Assembly (NCBI GenBank): GCA_012516935.1
Contig: JAAYVZ010000004.1
Span: 1 to 34,335, forward strand
Length of the DNA stretch: 34,335 nt
Source of the DNA: Holophagae bacterium
Lineage (GTDB): Bacteria > Acidobacteriota > Thermoanaerobaculia > Thermoanaerobaculales > Thermoanaerobaculaceae
Direction of reading: 5' to 3'
Every line of letters starts with the position of its first letter. The stretch's first letter is position 1. Of the stretch, positions 1 to 8,995 are shown in pieces. The notes under the pieces were generated by a model. That model was not told the DNA's origin. It saw only the letters and a program-made list of their open reading frames with translations, and ran no database searches. The position numbers and the translations under genes were made by a program.

Positions 1-269
1 ACGAGGAAATGGTCTCCATGGGTCTGGATCTCGGTATCTTCACCTGCGACCGCCCTCTCCGTGAGTTCTACCAGCGAGCCGGGTGGGAGGAGTTGCCGGG
101 CACCGTTCTGGTCGGAGGCACCCCGCAGGAGCCGTTCGCCAGCGATCAGCCCGGATTCGACAAGGTGACCATGGCTGCCTTCTTCACGCCGGCCGCGCTG
201 GCACACCGGGATGCCTTCACGCGCACTCGCATCGCGCTGTACCCCGGCAATATCGACAAGCTGTGGTGA
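1..269 (+). CDS. GNAT-family N-acetyltransferase, C-terminal part (cut by window edge)
   Basis: The frame is open from the left edge (first full codon at 3) to a TGA at 267-269, so only the last ~88 residues are seen. The stretch FTCDRPLREFYQRAGWEEL is the typical end of a GNAT fold: a strand followed by the x-FYxRxGW helix-strand that closes the acetyl-CoA site. A longer tail follows, ending in IALYPGNIDKLW. Such tails occur in GNAT proteins annotated as aminoglycoside 2'-N-acetyltransferase-like, but the substrate cannot be read from this fragment. The acetyl-CoA-binding loop (Q/RxxGxG/A) lies outside the window. Internal ATGs at 9 and 18 are not the true start. The next gene is convergent, on the opposite strand. 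Confidence 0.7.
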   Translation, partial: EEMVSMGLDLGIFTCDRPLREFYQRAGWEELPGTVLVGGTPQEPFASDQPGFDKVTMAAFFTPAALAHRDAFTRTRIALYPGNIDKLW

Positions 270-621
270 GCAACGGAACCACCAGCACTGTGCCAGGTAC
301 TGGCGGCTGGCACCGCGCGTTTCCCCACGCGGCGTGGTCAGGTTCCGTTCGATCGAAAAGGCCCAGCGAGCGCGCGAGCAAGTGGCCCGCGACAACACCC
401 GGCGGTCCCACGCCCAGCAGAGCGAGCTGGAGCGGGCATCCAGCGCTCGGTCCGTTGCCGGCTCGTGGTCGGCCAACCGCTCGAGATCCGTTGTCGGTGG
501 CTGCGCTCCGATCAGCGGGCCTCGCGGTTCGCGGCGCGAGGGCGGCCGACCTGCCCAGGCCGGGGCGCGGGGTGTCCCGGGGGTCGGATCTTCCGAATCG
601 GCCCGCTTGACGAAAAGGCGG
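270..621. other. Intergenic stretch without a supported gene
   Basis: This 352 bp lies between the converging ends of the GNAT gene and the SARP regulator gene. Frames through it are open on both strands because of the high G+C, but they have no family-like sequence and run antisense into the regulator. A short inverted repeat (GCCAG-GTA-CTGGC) lies near 290-302 and could help terminate the GNAT transcript; it has no T-tract. I see nothing else. Confidence 0.5.
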
Positions 622-3600
622 TCAGAGGTCCTTCCTTCTTCCGCCCAGCGCTCCGGGCTCGAGAAGCTTCTGGATCTCGGTGTCGAGCGCACGCTGCATC
701 CCGCGATCGAGATGGCGGGTGAGCGCATCGTGCGAGACCGTGGGGGTGATCACGGCCAGGACCCGCTCGATCTCGACGGTGTGATCCTTGCGGTTGGCAG
801 GATGGGCGCGCGCGAGGCCGAGCAGCTCGAGCGCCCGCGTGCTCGCGCCGCGCCGGTGCAGGACCTCGGCAGCACTGATGAGGGCAGGCAAGGCAGTGGC
901 CACCGAGCCGCCCCGTTCGTAGTGCTGCAAGACCTCGCGGAGGGTGGCCTCCGCTTCGTCCAGGAGCCCCGCCGCCGCGTGCGTGTACGCGAGGTTTCCC
1001 AGCAGCAGGCCCACCAGATGATCGGCCCCGATCTCCCGGGCGATGACCAGAGCGTCTGCATAGAGCTGGCGCGCCGGCACAAGCTCTCCCGTAACCCGAA
1101 AGGTCTCGCCGATGACCGTGAGCACGTAGGCCTCGCCCCGCCGGTTGCCGCTCTCCCGGCAGAGCGCGAGCGCCTCCTCGTAGTGTGCGCGCGCAGCGGC
1201 GAACGCCCCCTGGGCTTCGCGCACGATACCGAGGCCGGTCGCCGCCTCCTCCACGAGGCCGACATCCCCCGCTACTCGCGCCGACGCGAGCACCTCGCCG
1301 AACAGACCCTCGGCGCGCCCGAGATCGCCGCGGAAGTACGCCGCCATGCCGAGCTGATTGGTGGCGGTCCGCTCGTTGGCACTGTCGCCGACCTCGCGAG
1401 CCATCGTGCGTGCGGCCTCGAACAGCGCCTCGGCGTCGGCATGCTGGCCCTTTTCCATGGCGACGCGACCTCGGAGCACCCGGCACATGGCGCCGGCCGA
1501 GCTGGTCCCGACCCGGGCGATCGCCTCGTCCAGCCGCGCGCGGGCCTCGTCGTACCGCCCCTGGTAGTAGGCACAGGCCCCCAACTGGGCCATGGCCAGG
1601 CTGTGCTTCTCGCCTCCCGGATCTTCGCTCTGGAGCACGGACTCCAGATCCTCCCTGGCCCGCTCATACCGCCCCATGCGGATGCGCAGGGTCCCCCGCG
1701 CCACGAGCAGATCGGCAGCCAGCTCGGGCCGTTGTCGGTGAAAGGCATCGATCGCTTGGGTGATGAGGGTCTCGGCGCCGTGGAGCCAGCCGCGGGCCTG
1801 AGCGTAAAGCACCACACAGTCCAGGTAGTTGGCTATCACCTCCGGCTGCCCCGCCGTGAGCGCCCACTGCCACGCTGCCTGGAGGTTGGATAGCTCTGCC
1901 GCCACCTCGTCGAGCAGCCGGCAGCCTCCATCGCGCCCCCAGGTTCCGCGAGACCCTCGTAGCCGGCGGGCGAAGAACTCGGCGTGCGCGCGGCGGGCGC
2001 GCTGGTGCTCAGCCGGCGCTCGCTCCAGCTCCTCGCCGGCGAAGCACCGCAGGACCTCGTGGATGGAATAGCGCCCCGTGGCTTCGAAGCGCACGAAGGA
2101 GCTGTCCACGAGGCGGCGCAGGCTCGCCGGTGACGCACCGGCCACCACCTCGGCGGCTTCCCGCGAGAACCCTCCAACGAACACCGAGAGAACGGCCAGC
2201 ACCGCGTGGTCCGTGGCGTCCAGACGCGACCACGAGGACTCGAAGACGGCCCGCAGCTCGCTTCCGGACTCGCCCAGAAACCCCGGATGGCGCCGGATCT
2301 CGTCGACGATCTGATGGGGGGACAACGAACCGATCCAGCCGGCGGCCAGCTCGATGGCAAGCGGAAAACCCTCCACGGCATGGCAGAGCTTGGCGATATC
2401 GCTCAGATCGCGCGGGGTGGGGGAAAACGACGCTCGCACCCGCCGCGCGCTCTCTAGGAACAACTGGCAGGCGGGGCTGCGCTGGACACCACGGCGACCC
2501 GGCGGCGGCACCCCCAGCCCGGAGATCTCGATCGTCCATGCGCCCTCCAGTGGCAGCCGCACCCGGCTCGTGACGAGCATCGAGAGCAGTGGTGCTGCGG
2601 CCAGAAGCTCGGCCAAAACCCCGGTCTGGCTCAGGCTGTGCTCAAAGCCGTCGAGGATGAGCAGCGTCTTTTGGGGACGCAGGAAATCGACGAGCCGTTG
2701 CTCCGGGTCCAGCTCTCCCGACGCTGCCTGCGTGCCGGCGAAAAGAGCTTTGGCCACCGCCTCGTGAAGGCCTCCCCCTCTGTCTTCATCCTGCGGTGCC
2801 ACGAACCACACTCCGTCGTAGCGCCCACCACCCGCCCCGGCGACAGCCACTCGCCGGAGCCCGACCTGAATCGCCAGCCGTGTCTTGCCGATGCCCCCGG
2901 GCCCGAGCAGGCAGATCAACCGGCAGTCCGGGGTGTCGAGGAGCTGCTCGAGGGTCGCAATCTCGCTCTCGCGGCCATAAAAAGGCGTGATCTGAGCCGG
3001 CAGGTTGTGGCGGACGAGCGCCGCGCCCGGAGGCTGACCTGCGCCAGCCGCCCCCCGCAAGCTGGCTGCCAGCCGGGAGGTCTGGGTGGCCGGCGACGTC
3101 TGGAGCTCGGCGGCAAGAATCCGCCGGCACTGCTCGAACTGAGCCAGAGCGGCAGGTAGATCACCAGCCGAAGCGAGGATCTCCATCACGGCTCGATGGG
3201 CCTCCTCCCGCCACGGATCGAGCGCCACCAGCTCGCGCGCTCTCACCAGTGCCACCTCGAGCTCCCCGGCCTGACGGTGCTGGGCAACCAAAGCGCGAAG
3301 CACTTCGACCGCCGCGGCGCGCAACCGCTCGCGCTCGATCTGGAGCCACTCCTCGAACTCGGGAACATCGCCGATGAGGGTGCCATCGAGCAGCTCGCCA
3401 CGCCACAGGGGCGTGACGATGCGAAAACCGTCGCGGCCCGGAGCGGCGGCGGTCCGCAGCGCCTCGCGCGCCGCCAGCAGCTCGAGCGCGTCCACGACCA
3501 CATGGTCGGAGGCAGCAAACGTGACGCGACTTCGACTGGCCTGCACCACACTGGCGCCGGCGGCGGCAAAGGTGCGCCGAAGATCCCACAGCGCGTGGCG

Positions 3601-3816
3601 GAGGTTGCGAGCCGCGCGAACGTCGGGCAGGTCGGGCCAGAGCAGGCGTTGCAGCTTGCCCCGCACGTGCTCGCCCGGCGCCAGCGCCAGGTAGGCGAGC
3701 AAAGCTCCTGTCTTGGCGGACTCGAGATAGAGCGCTCCGCTCGGCCCCTGAATCTGCAGCCCGCCGAGGAGGCGCACCGCCACACACCCTGGAGAGCCTG
3801 ACAGCGACGCTTCCAT
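622..3816 (-). CDS. SARP-type transcriptional regulator with BTAD, STAND (NB-ARC-like) ATPase and TPR domains
   Basis: This is a 1064-residue AfsR/SARP-like regulator. Residues ~10-100 form the OmpR-like winged helix (VRLLGGLQI start, DVRAARNLRHALWDLRR near its end). Residues ~105-255 are the bacterial transcriptional activation domain with repeated helix pairs. A STAND ATPase follows, with Walker A GPGGIGKT at ~305-312 and Walker B LLILDGFEH around residue 389; the downstream GFPLAIELAAGW segment is typical of the AP-ATPase helical region. From ~600 to ~1040 there are tetratricopeptide-like helices (AYYQGRYDEARARLDEA, AYFRGDLGRAEGLFGEV). ATG at 3816 is chosen because a G-rich ribosome-binding site (GGGGG) precedes it. 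The upstream in-frame start at 3870 would lie in the promoter. The gene is divergent from the RHS gene and probably controls it, possibly also itself: its likely -35 (TTGAGG) overlaps the direct repeat at 3865-3872. The STAND/TPR part suggests that a ligand or partner switches it. The ligand is unknown. Confidence 0.88.
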   Translation of the reverse strand: MEASLSGSPGCVAVRLLGGLQIQGPSGALYLESAKTGALLAYLALAPGEHVRGKLQRLLWPDLPDVRAARNLRHALWDLRRTFAAAGASVVQASRSRVTFAASDHVVVDALELLAAREALRTAAAPGRDGFRIVTPLWRGELLDGTLIGDVPEFEEWLQIERERLRAAAVEVLRALVAQHRQAGELEVALVRARELVALDPWREEAHRAVMEILASAGDLPAALAQFEQCRRILAAELQTSPATQTSRLAASLRGAAGAGQPPGAALVRHNLPAQITPFYGRESEIATLEQLLDTPDCRLICLLGPGGIGKTRLAIQVGLRRVAVAGAGGGRYDGVWFVAPQDEDRGGGLHEAVAKALFAGTQAASGELDPEQRLVDFLRPQKTLLILDGFEHSLSQTGVLAELLAAAPLLSMLVTSRVRLPLEGAWTIEISGLGVPPPGRRGVQRSPACQLFLESARRVRASFSPTPRDLSDIAKLCHAVEGFPLAIELAAGWIGSLSPHQIVDEIRRHPGFLGESGSELRAVFESSWSRLDATDHAVLAVLSVFVGGFSREAAEVVAGASPASLRRLVDSSFVRFEATGRYSIHEVLRCFAGEELERAPAEHQRARRAHAEFFARRLRGSRGTWGRDGGCRLLDEVAAELSNLQAAWQWALTAGQPEVIANYLDCVVLYAQARGWLHGAETLITQAIDAFHRQRPELAADLLVARGTLRIRMGRYERAREDLESVLQSEDPGGEKHSLAMAQLGACAYYQGRYDEARARLDEAIARVGTSSAGAMCRVLRGRVAMEKGQHADAEALFEAARTMAREVGDSANERTATNQLGMAAYFRGDLGRAEGLFGEVLASARVAGDVGLVEEAATGLGIVREAQGAFAAARAHYEEALALCRESGNRRGEAYVLTVIGETFRVTGELVPARQLYADALVIAREIGADHLVGLLLGNLAYTHAAAGLLDEAEATLREVLQHYERGGSVATALPALISAAEVLHRRGASTRALELLGLARAHPANRKDHTVEIERVLAVITPTVSHDALTRHLDRGMQRALDTEIQKLLEPGALGGRRKDL

Positions 3817-3840
3817 TGTGCCCCCGTTGCCGCCCGGCCC

Positions 3841-3870
3841 ATCGTACCGCACTGTGCGCCGCTTCCTCAA
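3841..3870 (-). promoter_or_regulatory. Predicted promoter of the SARP regulator gene
   Basis: On the minus strand TTGAGG (3865-3870) and TACGAT (3841-3846) are separated by 18 bp. Transcription would begin near 3834, about 18 nt before the ATG at 3816. The -35 hexamer lies inside the first of two direct repeats, so a protein bound there would occlude it, which would fit autoregulation. This is a consensus match only. Confidence 0.5.
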
Positions 3871-3883
3871 CGCAACCTCAACG
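3865..3883 (+). promoter_or_regulatory. Candidate SARP operator: two 8 bp direct repeats with 11 bp period
   Basis: CCTCAACG occurs at 3865-3872 and again, identical, at 3876-3883. The period is 11 bp, one helical turn. SARP activators of Streptomyces bind heptamer direct repeats spaced this way, with the last repeat about 8 bp before the -10 box. Here 9 bp separate the second repeat from TACGCT (3893-3898), a plausible -10 for the RHS gene, and no good -35 is present, as expected for a SARP-dependent promoter. The adjacent divergent gene encodes a SARP. Confidence 0.55.
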
Positions 3884-3892
3884 GTGCCCCGC

Positions 3893-3898
3893 TACGCT
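3893..3898 (+). promoter_or_regulatory. Predicted -10 element of the RHS gene
   Basis: TACGCT is followed by about 35 nt to the GTG start at 3934, giving a leader of roughly 29 nt that contains the Shine-Dalgarno sequence GGGAGGTGG at 3922-3930. The -35 position holds no consensus hexamer and falls on the second direct repeat. Confidence 0.4.
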
Positions 3899-3933
3899 TG
3901 CCAACGCGCACCCGAGCGCGAGGGAGGTGGCTC

Positions 3934-6900
3934 GTGACCAACCGTGTCCGGTTTCTCTTCCCACTCCTCCTGCTGGTGGCCCTCGTCTTCAACCCTGCCT
4001 GGGCCGCCGCCACCGCGATCTCGCTGCAGGTCCCGGGAGGGGCCGTCAACGGCGAGATCATCAAGGTGAAGGTCCTGATCGATGGCGGCAGCGAGGGGAT
4101 CAGCTTCGAGACCGAGGGTCTCCAGTACGTACGGGGGTACTTCGATCACTGCGGCTTCTGCGGCAAGCCCTGCCTGGTCAACGACACCATCCAGGCGTGC
4201 CCCAGCGCTCCGGACGGCTGCTGCTTCAGCCTCTACTGTCTGGGCTGCTCGTATAGCTCCGGGCACGAGTTCTCCGACCGCTGGTACGGGGGGCCCACGG
4301 TGGAGTACCGGGTCAATGCGTGCCTCGGCCCCAACCCCACGAGAGCGCGGATTCGCGGCCGGTGGTTGGGCGGCAGCCACGAGGGGCCGTACTACACCCC
4401 CTGGTACGAGATCGCCGTCGGCAACCCGATCGTTGCCTCTTTCGACTACCTGCCCACCGACCCGCTCTGCGCCGGCGACCCGATCCGCTTCGAGAACACG
4501 AGCTGCGGCGGTACCGACTGGCACTGGGACTTCGGTGACGGAGAGACCGCCGAGGGCAGAGTCGTGGTACACACCTTCACCGACCCCGGCAGCTACCCGG
4601 TGACGCTCACGGTGACATCCTCCTCCGGGATCGATACCGAGACCCGCACGCTCAACCTCCGTGGCGACTGCGCGACCATCCGGGGAACGGTGACGGACAG
4701 CGTCGATGGCCACCCGCTGCCGGGAGCGGTTGTCGAGCTCTCGCGCGCCGGCTGGAAGAAATTGGCTTTGGCCTTCCAGGGCGGCCAGTACCTGACCCGG
4801 GTCGCGCCCGACTACACCTACGTCCTGGTCGGCAGCTACCGCGGCTACTTCGACTCCGCTCCCGGCAGCGCCTCCCCCGGCCCCAACGAGACCGTCACTG
4901 TGGACCTGAGCCTCGCTCCCGAGCCCGAGGAGTGGAACCACCCCGATCTCACCGCCCTGGCCAACCTGGGGCGCCAGTACGACGCGATCGCCGATCCGGT
5001 CAACCCGTTCGTCGGCAACTTCTTCTTCAACCGCACGCTGTTCGGCTTCCCGGGCCGGATGGGCCTGGATCTGGCGTTCGCCGTGAGCTACAACTCGCAT
5101 CTCGCCGGCGAGGACGGCCCCCTCGGTTTCGGGTGGACGCACAGCCTGGCCATGCGCGTCGAGGAAAACGGCGAGGATCACACCGTGGTCATGCCCGACG
5201 GCAGCCGCCGGTTCTTCAAGAAGAGCGGTACCACCTATACCCCGTTCAACTGCACCACGACCGCGACGCTCGCGGACCGCTCGCCGGACGGCTGGAGCCT
5301 CACCTTCCCCGACGGCCTGGCGTGGCTGTTCGACGCGTCCGGCAGGCTGACGAAGATCACCAACCCGCGCAACCACTCGATCACCCTCACCCACTCCACG
5401 CAGCTTGACCGCATCACCGACTCGATGGGCCGGCAGATCGATCTCACCTGGGCCGGCGGGCGCATCACCGCCATCACGACGCCGGCCACGGGCGGGCCGA
5501 CCGCGCAGCTCGCATACGACGGCAACGGTAATCTCACCTCTCTCACCGATGCCCGCGGCCACGCCTGGACGTTCACCTACGACGCCCAGCACCGCCTGCG
5601 CACCGAGACCGACCGCCGCGGCATCGTGGTGCTGACCAACACCTACGGCGGTGACGGCCGCATCGCATCCCAGGCCGACGCCGCCGGCCAGCTCACTACC
5701 TTCGTGGCCACCCCTCTCGCCGGGAATCGTCTGCAGGTCGTGGTCACGCCCCCCTCGGGCCACGCGATCACCCAGGTCTACGACGCCAACGGGCAGCTCC
5801 TGCGGGTCACCGACGGCGAGGGCCACAGCGCGACGTTCGGCTGGGACGCCCACGGCAACCTCGCCGCCGCCACCGACAAGCTGGGGCACATGGTGGCGTT
5901 CGAGAACGACGCCCAGGGAAACCTCGTCTCGACCACCGACCGGATCGGCGCCACCACCACGGTCACCTACAACGGCCTCGGCCAGCCGACCGAGATCAAA
6001 GGCCCGACCGGCAGGTCCTGGTTCACCTACTTCGCCAACGGCAACCCGCGCGCCCTCTGGCTGCTGGAGGTCCCCCTCGCCGGTCTGGGCTACGACGGCC
6101 AGAACCAGCTCACCGCCGTGGATCACAACGGGCGCACCGTGAGATACGAGTACAACGCCCAAGGCATGCGCACCAGCATCCAGGACCCGACCGGCAAGGC
6201 GTTCCTCCTCGCGTACGACGCCGCGGGCCGGCCCACGCAGGTCACCCTTCCAGATGGGCTCGGCAACTTCCAGTACACCTGGGATCCCGGCAGCAACCTC
6301 ACCAGCCTCACCAACCCGGCGGGGCACCAGACTACCTTCGCCTACGACGCTGAGAACAACATCACCAGCCGCACCTTCGTGCCCACCAACGCGACCGCGG
6401 CGCTCACCTACGACGCCCTGGGCAGGGTGCACACCGAGACCGACGCCCTGGGAGGGGTCACGACCTACGCCTACGACGCCGACTCCAACGTCGTGGCGGT
6501 CACCGACGCCGATGGCGTCACCACCAACCTCGCCTACGACCGCCGCAACCTGCTGCGCACGGTCACATATCCCAGCGGCAACCAGGAGACGATCAGCCGC
6601 GACGCCAACGGCCGGGAGACCGCGCTCACCAACGGCTTGGGGCATACCTGGCAGGCCGCTTTCGATGCCGAGGGCCGCCCCACCGAGCTGCGCAATCCGC
6701 TGGGAGCGGTGACCAAGCTGGCGCGCGGCCCGGACAGCCGCGACCTCACCATGATCAACGCACTGGGGGAAAAGGACCGGCTGGCTTTCAGCGGGCTCGG
6801 GGAGCCCACCGCCGTCACCGCCGCCAACGGCGACGGGATCAGCGCGCAGTACGACCACTATGGAAGCGTCTCCCGCCTCGTCGATGCCCGCGGCAGCGAG

Positions 6901-8985
6901 TGGCGTTTCGCCTACGACCTGGCGGGCCGGGTGACTGCCGTAACCGGAGCGGACGGGGCGACCGAGCGCTACGCCTACGACGCGCTGGGACGCCTGGTCA
7001 CCCTGACCCGGCCATCGGGGGAGGAGGTGGCTTACCAGTACACCCCCGACGGCCGCCTCAGTCGCATCACGCTGCCCGGCGGCGCCCAGGTCGACTTCGG
7101 GTACGCCTACAGCGCGGCCGGCCTCGTGGTCACGGTCACCGAACCTCTGGGGGTCTCCACGTACACCTACGACAAGCTGGATCGCCTGATCAACCGGACC
7201 GACGCCCAGGGCAACACCGTCAGGTTCTCCTACACCCCAGCCGGGCGGGTGGCCTCGGTCACCTACCCCGGCAACCGCCAGCTCGTCTACACCTACGACG
7301 GCGCCGGGAGGGTGCAACGCCTCACCGACTGGACGGGTAAGGTCACGACGTTCCAGTACGATGGCGTGGACCGGCTGGCCCGCGTCGACCTCCCCAACGG
7401 CACCGCCACGGTCTACGCCTACGACCCGGTCGGCCGGCTCACCTCGCTCACCCATCGCGGCCCCGGCGGCTCGACCCTGCTTTCGTACACCATCGCCCGC
7501 GATGCGGTCGGCCGCGTGACCGCGATGACCACGACCGGCACCCTGACCCCGGCTTTCGGCGACGCCGACCGTGAGCGCAGCGTCGACTCCGCCAACCGCC
7601 TGCTCTTCGAGAAGGCCGGAGCCGAGCTGGCCACCTTCGCCTTCGACGCCGACGGCCGGCAGGTCGAGCGCCGCCTGGGGGCGGAGGTCACCACCTACAG
7701 CTACGACCCCCACGGCAACCTCTCCGGCGTCACCGGCGGCGGCCGCGCGACCACCTACGTGCGGGATGTCGACGGCTCCTGCCTGCGGACGGTGACGAAC
7801 GGGGTCGAGACGCGCTATCTGCGCGACGGCAACGAGCTGTGGGCCACGCTCGACGCCGCCAACACCCCGACCCGCTTCTTCATCGGCACCGGCACGATCC
7901 TGTACACGCTCGACCCCGCCGGCACCGCCCGCGTCCTGCACACGGATCCGCAGGGCAACGTCGTGGGGGTCAGCGACGGGAGCGGCGCGCTCGTCGCCCG
8001 CTTCGCCTACGACCCGTACGGCCGCACCGTCGCCGCCGAGGGGCAGAGCGAGCTGGGCTGGCTGGGCAGCCACGGGGTGGTCACCGACGACAACGGCCTC
8101 CTCCACACGGGCGTGCGGATGTACGACCCGGCGAGCCGCCGCTTCCTCACCGAGGACCCTCTCGGCGTGCTCGTGGCTTCCAACCTCTACGCGTACACCG
8201 ACGGGGATCCTCTCAACTTCATGGATCCAGCCGGGCTCCAGCCAGCACCGGATATTAGGCTGTGGAACGTAAGGAGGACACTCACTCCAGCTCCTTCATA
8301 CCCCACGCCGCGCATACCGAGCGGCTGGGGGCCCGACATCTTCAAAGCCCACGTCGACTGGATCGAGAAGGGTCTGGAGGTCGGGCGTGACGCGGGAGCA
8401 CTGGTCCCGAGTGAGTCTTGGAAGCTTGGCGAGGTCTATATCACCGAGCAGTCAGCGACCAAGTATTTGAGTAGCCAGGGCCTCGAATATGGCATGAAAG
8501 TTGTTGAGGTGGATTACTATAGGACGTTTGGAACTGCGCCGCTTCGCTCTGGACCTCCGGACAATCTCCTCTTGAACCGAATGAGCAACCAGTGGACTCG
8601 ACAAGGTGTGAAGTCGACGTTCAGCGGCAAGAGCGTGACCGGGCAGCTCGTCAGGGGCATCGAGGGGGGCGCCCAGCGCACCGTGACCGGCAGCGCAGTG
8701 AAAAGCGCGGCCGGCGGCCTGGCGGGGCGGCTCATCACTCCGGACCTACTGCCACTGGTCGGGTGGGAGACGGCCCGCTTCGCCTCCTCGAGCCTGGTGT
8801 ACATCTACAACGAGAACACCGGCCGCTACGAGACGGGCGACGAGGTGGTCGCCAACTCGTTCATCCCCTGGCAGGTCGCGGCCTGGGCGCCGCGGGAGGA
8901 TAGCTCGTTCGAGCTCAAGAAACGGCTGCACAAGATCAAGAGGGATTTCAATGCGGGCCTCAAGCGCAACGCGCCGTCCAAGTGA
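3934..8985 (+). CDS. Secreted PKD/RHS-repeat (YD-repeat) protein with Cys-rich N-terminal region and variable C-terminal tip
   Basis: This is a 1683-residue protein. GTG at 3934 is chosen because GGGAGGTGG stands just before it and because it puts a signal peptide (VRFLFPLLLLVALVF...AWA) at the N-terminus. The TTG at 3898 would overlap the -10 box. Residues ~72-129 contain nine cysteines (CGFCGKPC, GCCFSLYCLGC). A PKD domain follows at ~165-244 (WHWDFGDGE) and a carboxypeptidase-regulatory-like β-sandwich at ~247-327. A DUF6531-like RHS entry domain lies at ~349-440 (NPFVGNFFF, LGFGWTHSL). About 30 YD repeats run to ~1330. The RHS core-associated domain ends with RRFLTEDPLG and NFMDPAGL near residue 1433. 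The last ~250 residues are unrelated to the repeats and match no toxin family I recognise. RHS β-cages often enclose a C-terminal effector. A Sec signal argues against simple type VI delivery. No small immunity gene follows; the next gene begins 10 bp downstream. Confidence 0.9.
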   Translation: MTNRVRFLFPLLLLVALVFNPAWAAATAISLQVPGGAVNGEIIKVKVLIDGGSEGISFETEGLQYVRGYFDHCGFCGKPCLVNDTIQACPSAPDGCCFSLYCLGCSYSSGHEFSDRWYGGPTVEYRVNACLGPNPTRARIRGRWLGGSHEGPYYTPWYEIAVGNPIVASFDYLPTDPLCAGDPIRFENTSCGGTDWHWDFGDGETAEGRVVVHTFTDPGSYPVTLTVTSSSGIDTETRTLNLRGDCATIRGTVTDSVDGHPLPGAVVELSRAGWKKLALAFQGGQYLTRVAPDYTYVLVGSYRGYFDSAPGSASPGPNETVTVDLSLAPEPEEWNHPDLTALANLGRQYDAIADPVNPFVGNFFFNRTLFGFPGRMGLDLAFAVSYNSHLAGEDGPLGFGWTHSLAMRVEENGEDHTVVMPDGSRRFFKKSGTTYTPFNCTTTATLADRSPDGWSLTFPDGLAWLFDASGRLTKITNPRNHSITLTHSTQLDRITDSMGRQIDLTWAGGRITAITTPATGGPTAQLAYDGNGNLTSLTDARGHAWTFTYDAQHRLRTETDRRGIVVLTNTYGGDGRIASQADAAGQLTTFVATPLAGNRLQVVVTPPSGHAITQVYDANGQLLRVTDGEGHSATFGWDAHGNLAAATDKLGHMVAFENDAQGNLVSTTDRIGATTTVTYNGLGQPTEIKGPTGRSWFTYFANGNPRALWLLEVPLAGLGYDGQNQLTAVDHNGRTVRYEYNAQGMRTSIQDPTGKAFLLAYDAAGRPTQVTLPDGLGNFQYTWDPGSNLTSLTNPAGHQTTFAYDAENNITSRTFVPTNATAALTYDALGRVHTETDALGGVTTYAYDADSNVVAVTDADGVTTNLAYDRRNLLRTVTYPSGNQETISRDANGRETALTNGLGHTWQAAFDAEGRPTELRNPLGAVTKLARGPDSRDLTMINALGEKDRLAFSGLGEPTAVTAANGDGISAQYDHYGSVSRLVDARGSEWRFAYDLAGRVTAVTGADGATERYAYDALGRLVTLTRPSGEEVAYQYTPDGRLSRITLPGGAQVDFGYAYSAAGLVVTVTEPLGVSTYTYDKLDRLINRTDAQGNTVRFSYTPAGRVASVTYPGNRQLVYTYDGAGRVQRLTDWTGKVTTFQYDGVDRLARVDLPNGTATVYAYDPVGRLTSLTHRGPGGSTLLSYTIARDAVGRVTAMTTTGTLTPAFGDADRERSVDSANRLLFEKAGAELATFAFDADGRQVERRLGAEVTTYSYDPHGNLSGVTGGGRATTYVRDVDGSCLRTVTNGVETRYLRDGNELWATLDAANTPTRFFIGTGTILYTLDPAGTARVLHTDPQGNVVGVSDGSGALVARFAYDPYGRTVAAEGQSELGWLGSHGVVTDDNGLLHTGVRMYDPASRRFLTEDPLGVLVASNLYAYTDGDPLNFMDPAGLQPAPDIRLWNVRRTLTPAPSYPTPRIPSGWGPDIFKAHVDWIEKGLEVGRDAGALVPSESWKLGEVYITEQSATKYLSSQGLEYGMKVVEVDYYRTFGTAPLRSGPPDNLLLNRMSNQWTRQGVKSTFSGKSVTGQLVRGIEGGAQRTVTGSAVKSAAGGLAGRLITPDLLPLVGWETARFASSSLVYIYNENTGRYETGDEVVANSFIPWQVAAWAPREDSSFELKKRLHKIKRDFNAGLKRNAPSK

Positions 8986-8995
8986 GGAGGCTGCC

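Noticed and set aside
211-1893. A 560-codon + strand frame antisense to the SARP gene
   Set aside because: Low-complexity translation; the minus strand carries the TPR region of the regulator in the same span.
3898-3933. TTG start extending the RHS protein by 12 residues
   Set aside because: It overlaps the predicted -10 box, has no ribosome-binding site and would place charged residues before the signal peptide; GTG at 3934 has GGGAGGTGG.
3892-8106. A 1404-codon open frame antisense to the RHS gene
   Set aside because: It arises from the regular high-GC YD repeats; its translation is Val/Gly/Ala/Asp-rich without domains, and the sense strand encodes a clear RHS protein with signal peptide and ribosome-binding site.
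3934-8985. RHS protein as a type VI secretion effector
   Set aside because: It has a Sec signal peptide and PKD domain and lacks a PAAR or VgrG-associated domain; no type VI genes are in the window.
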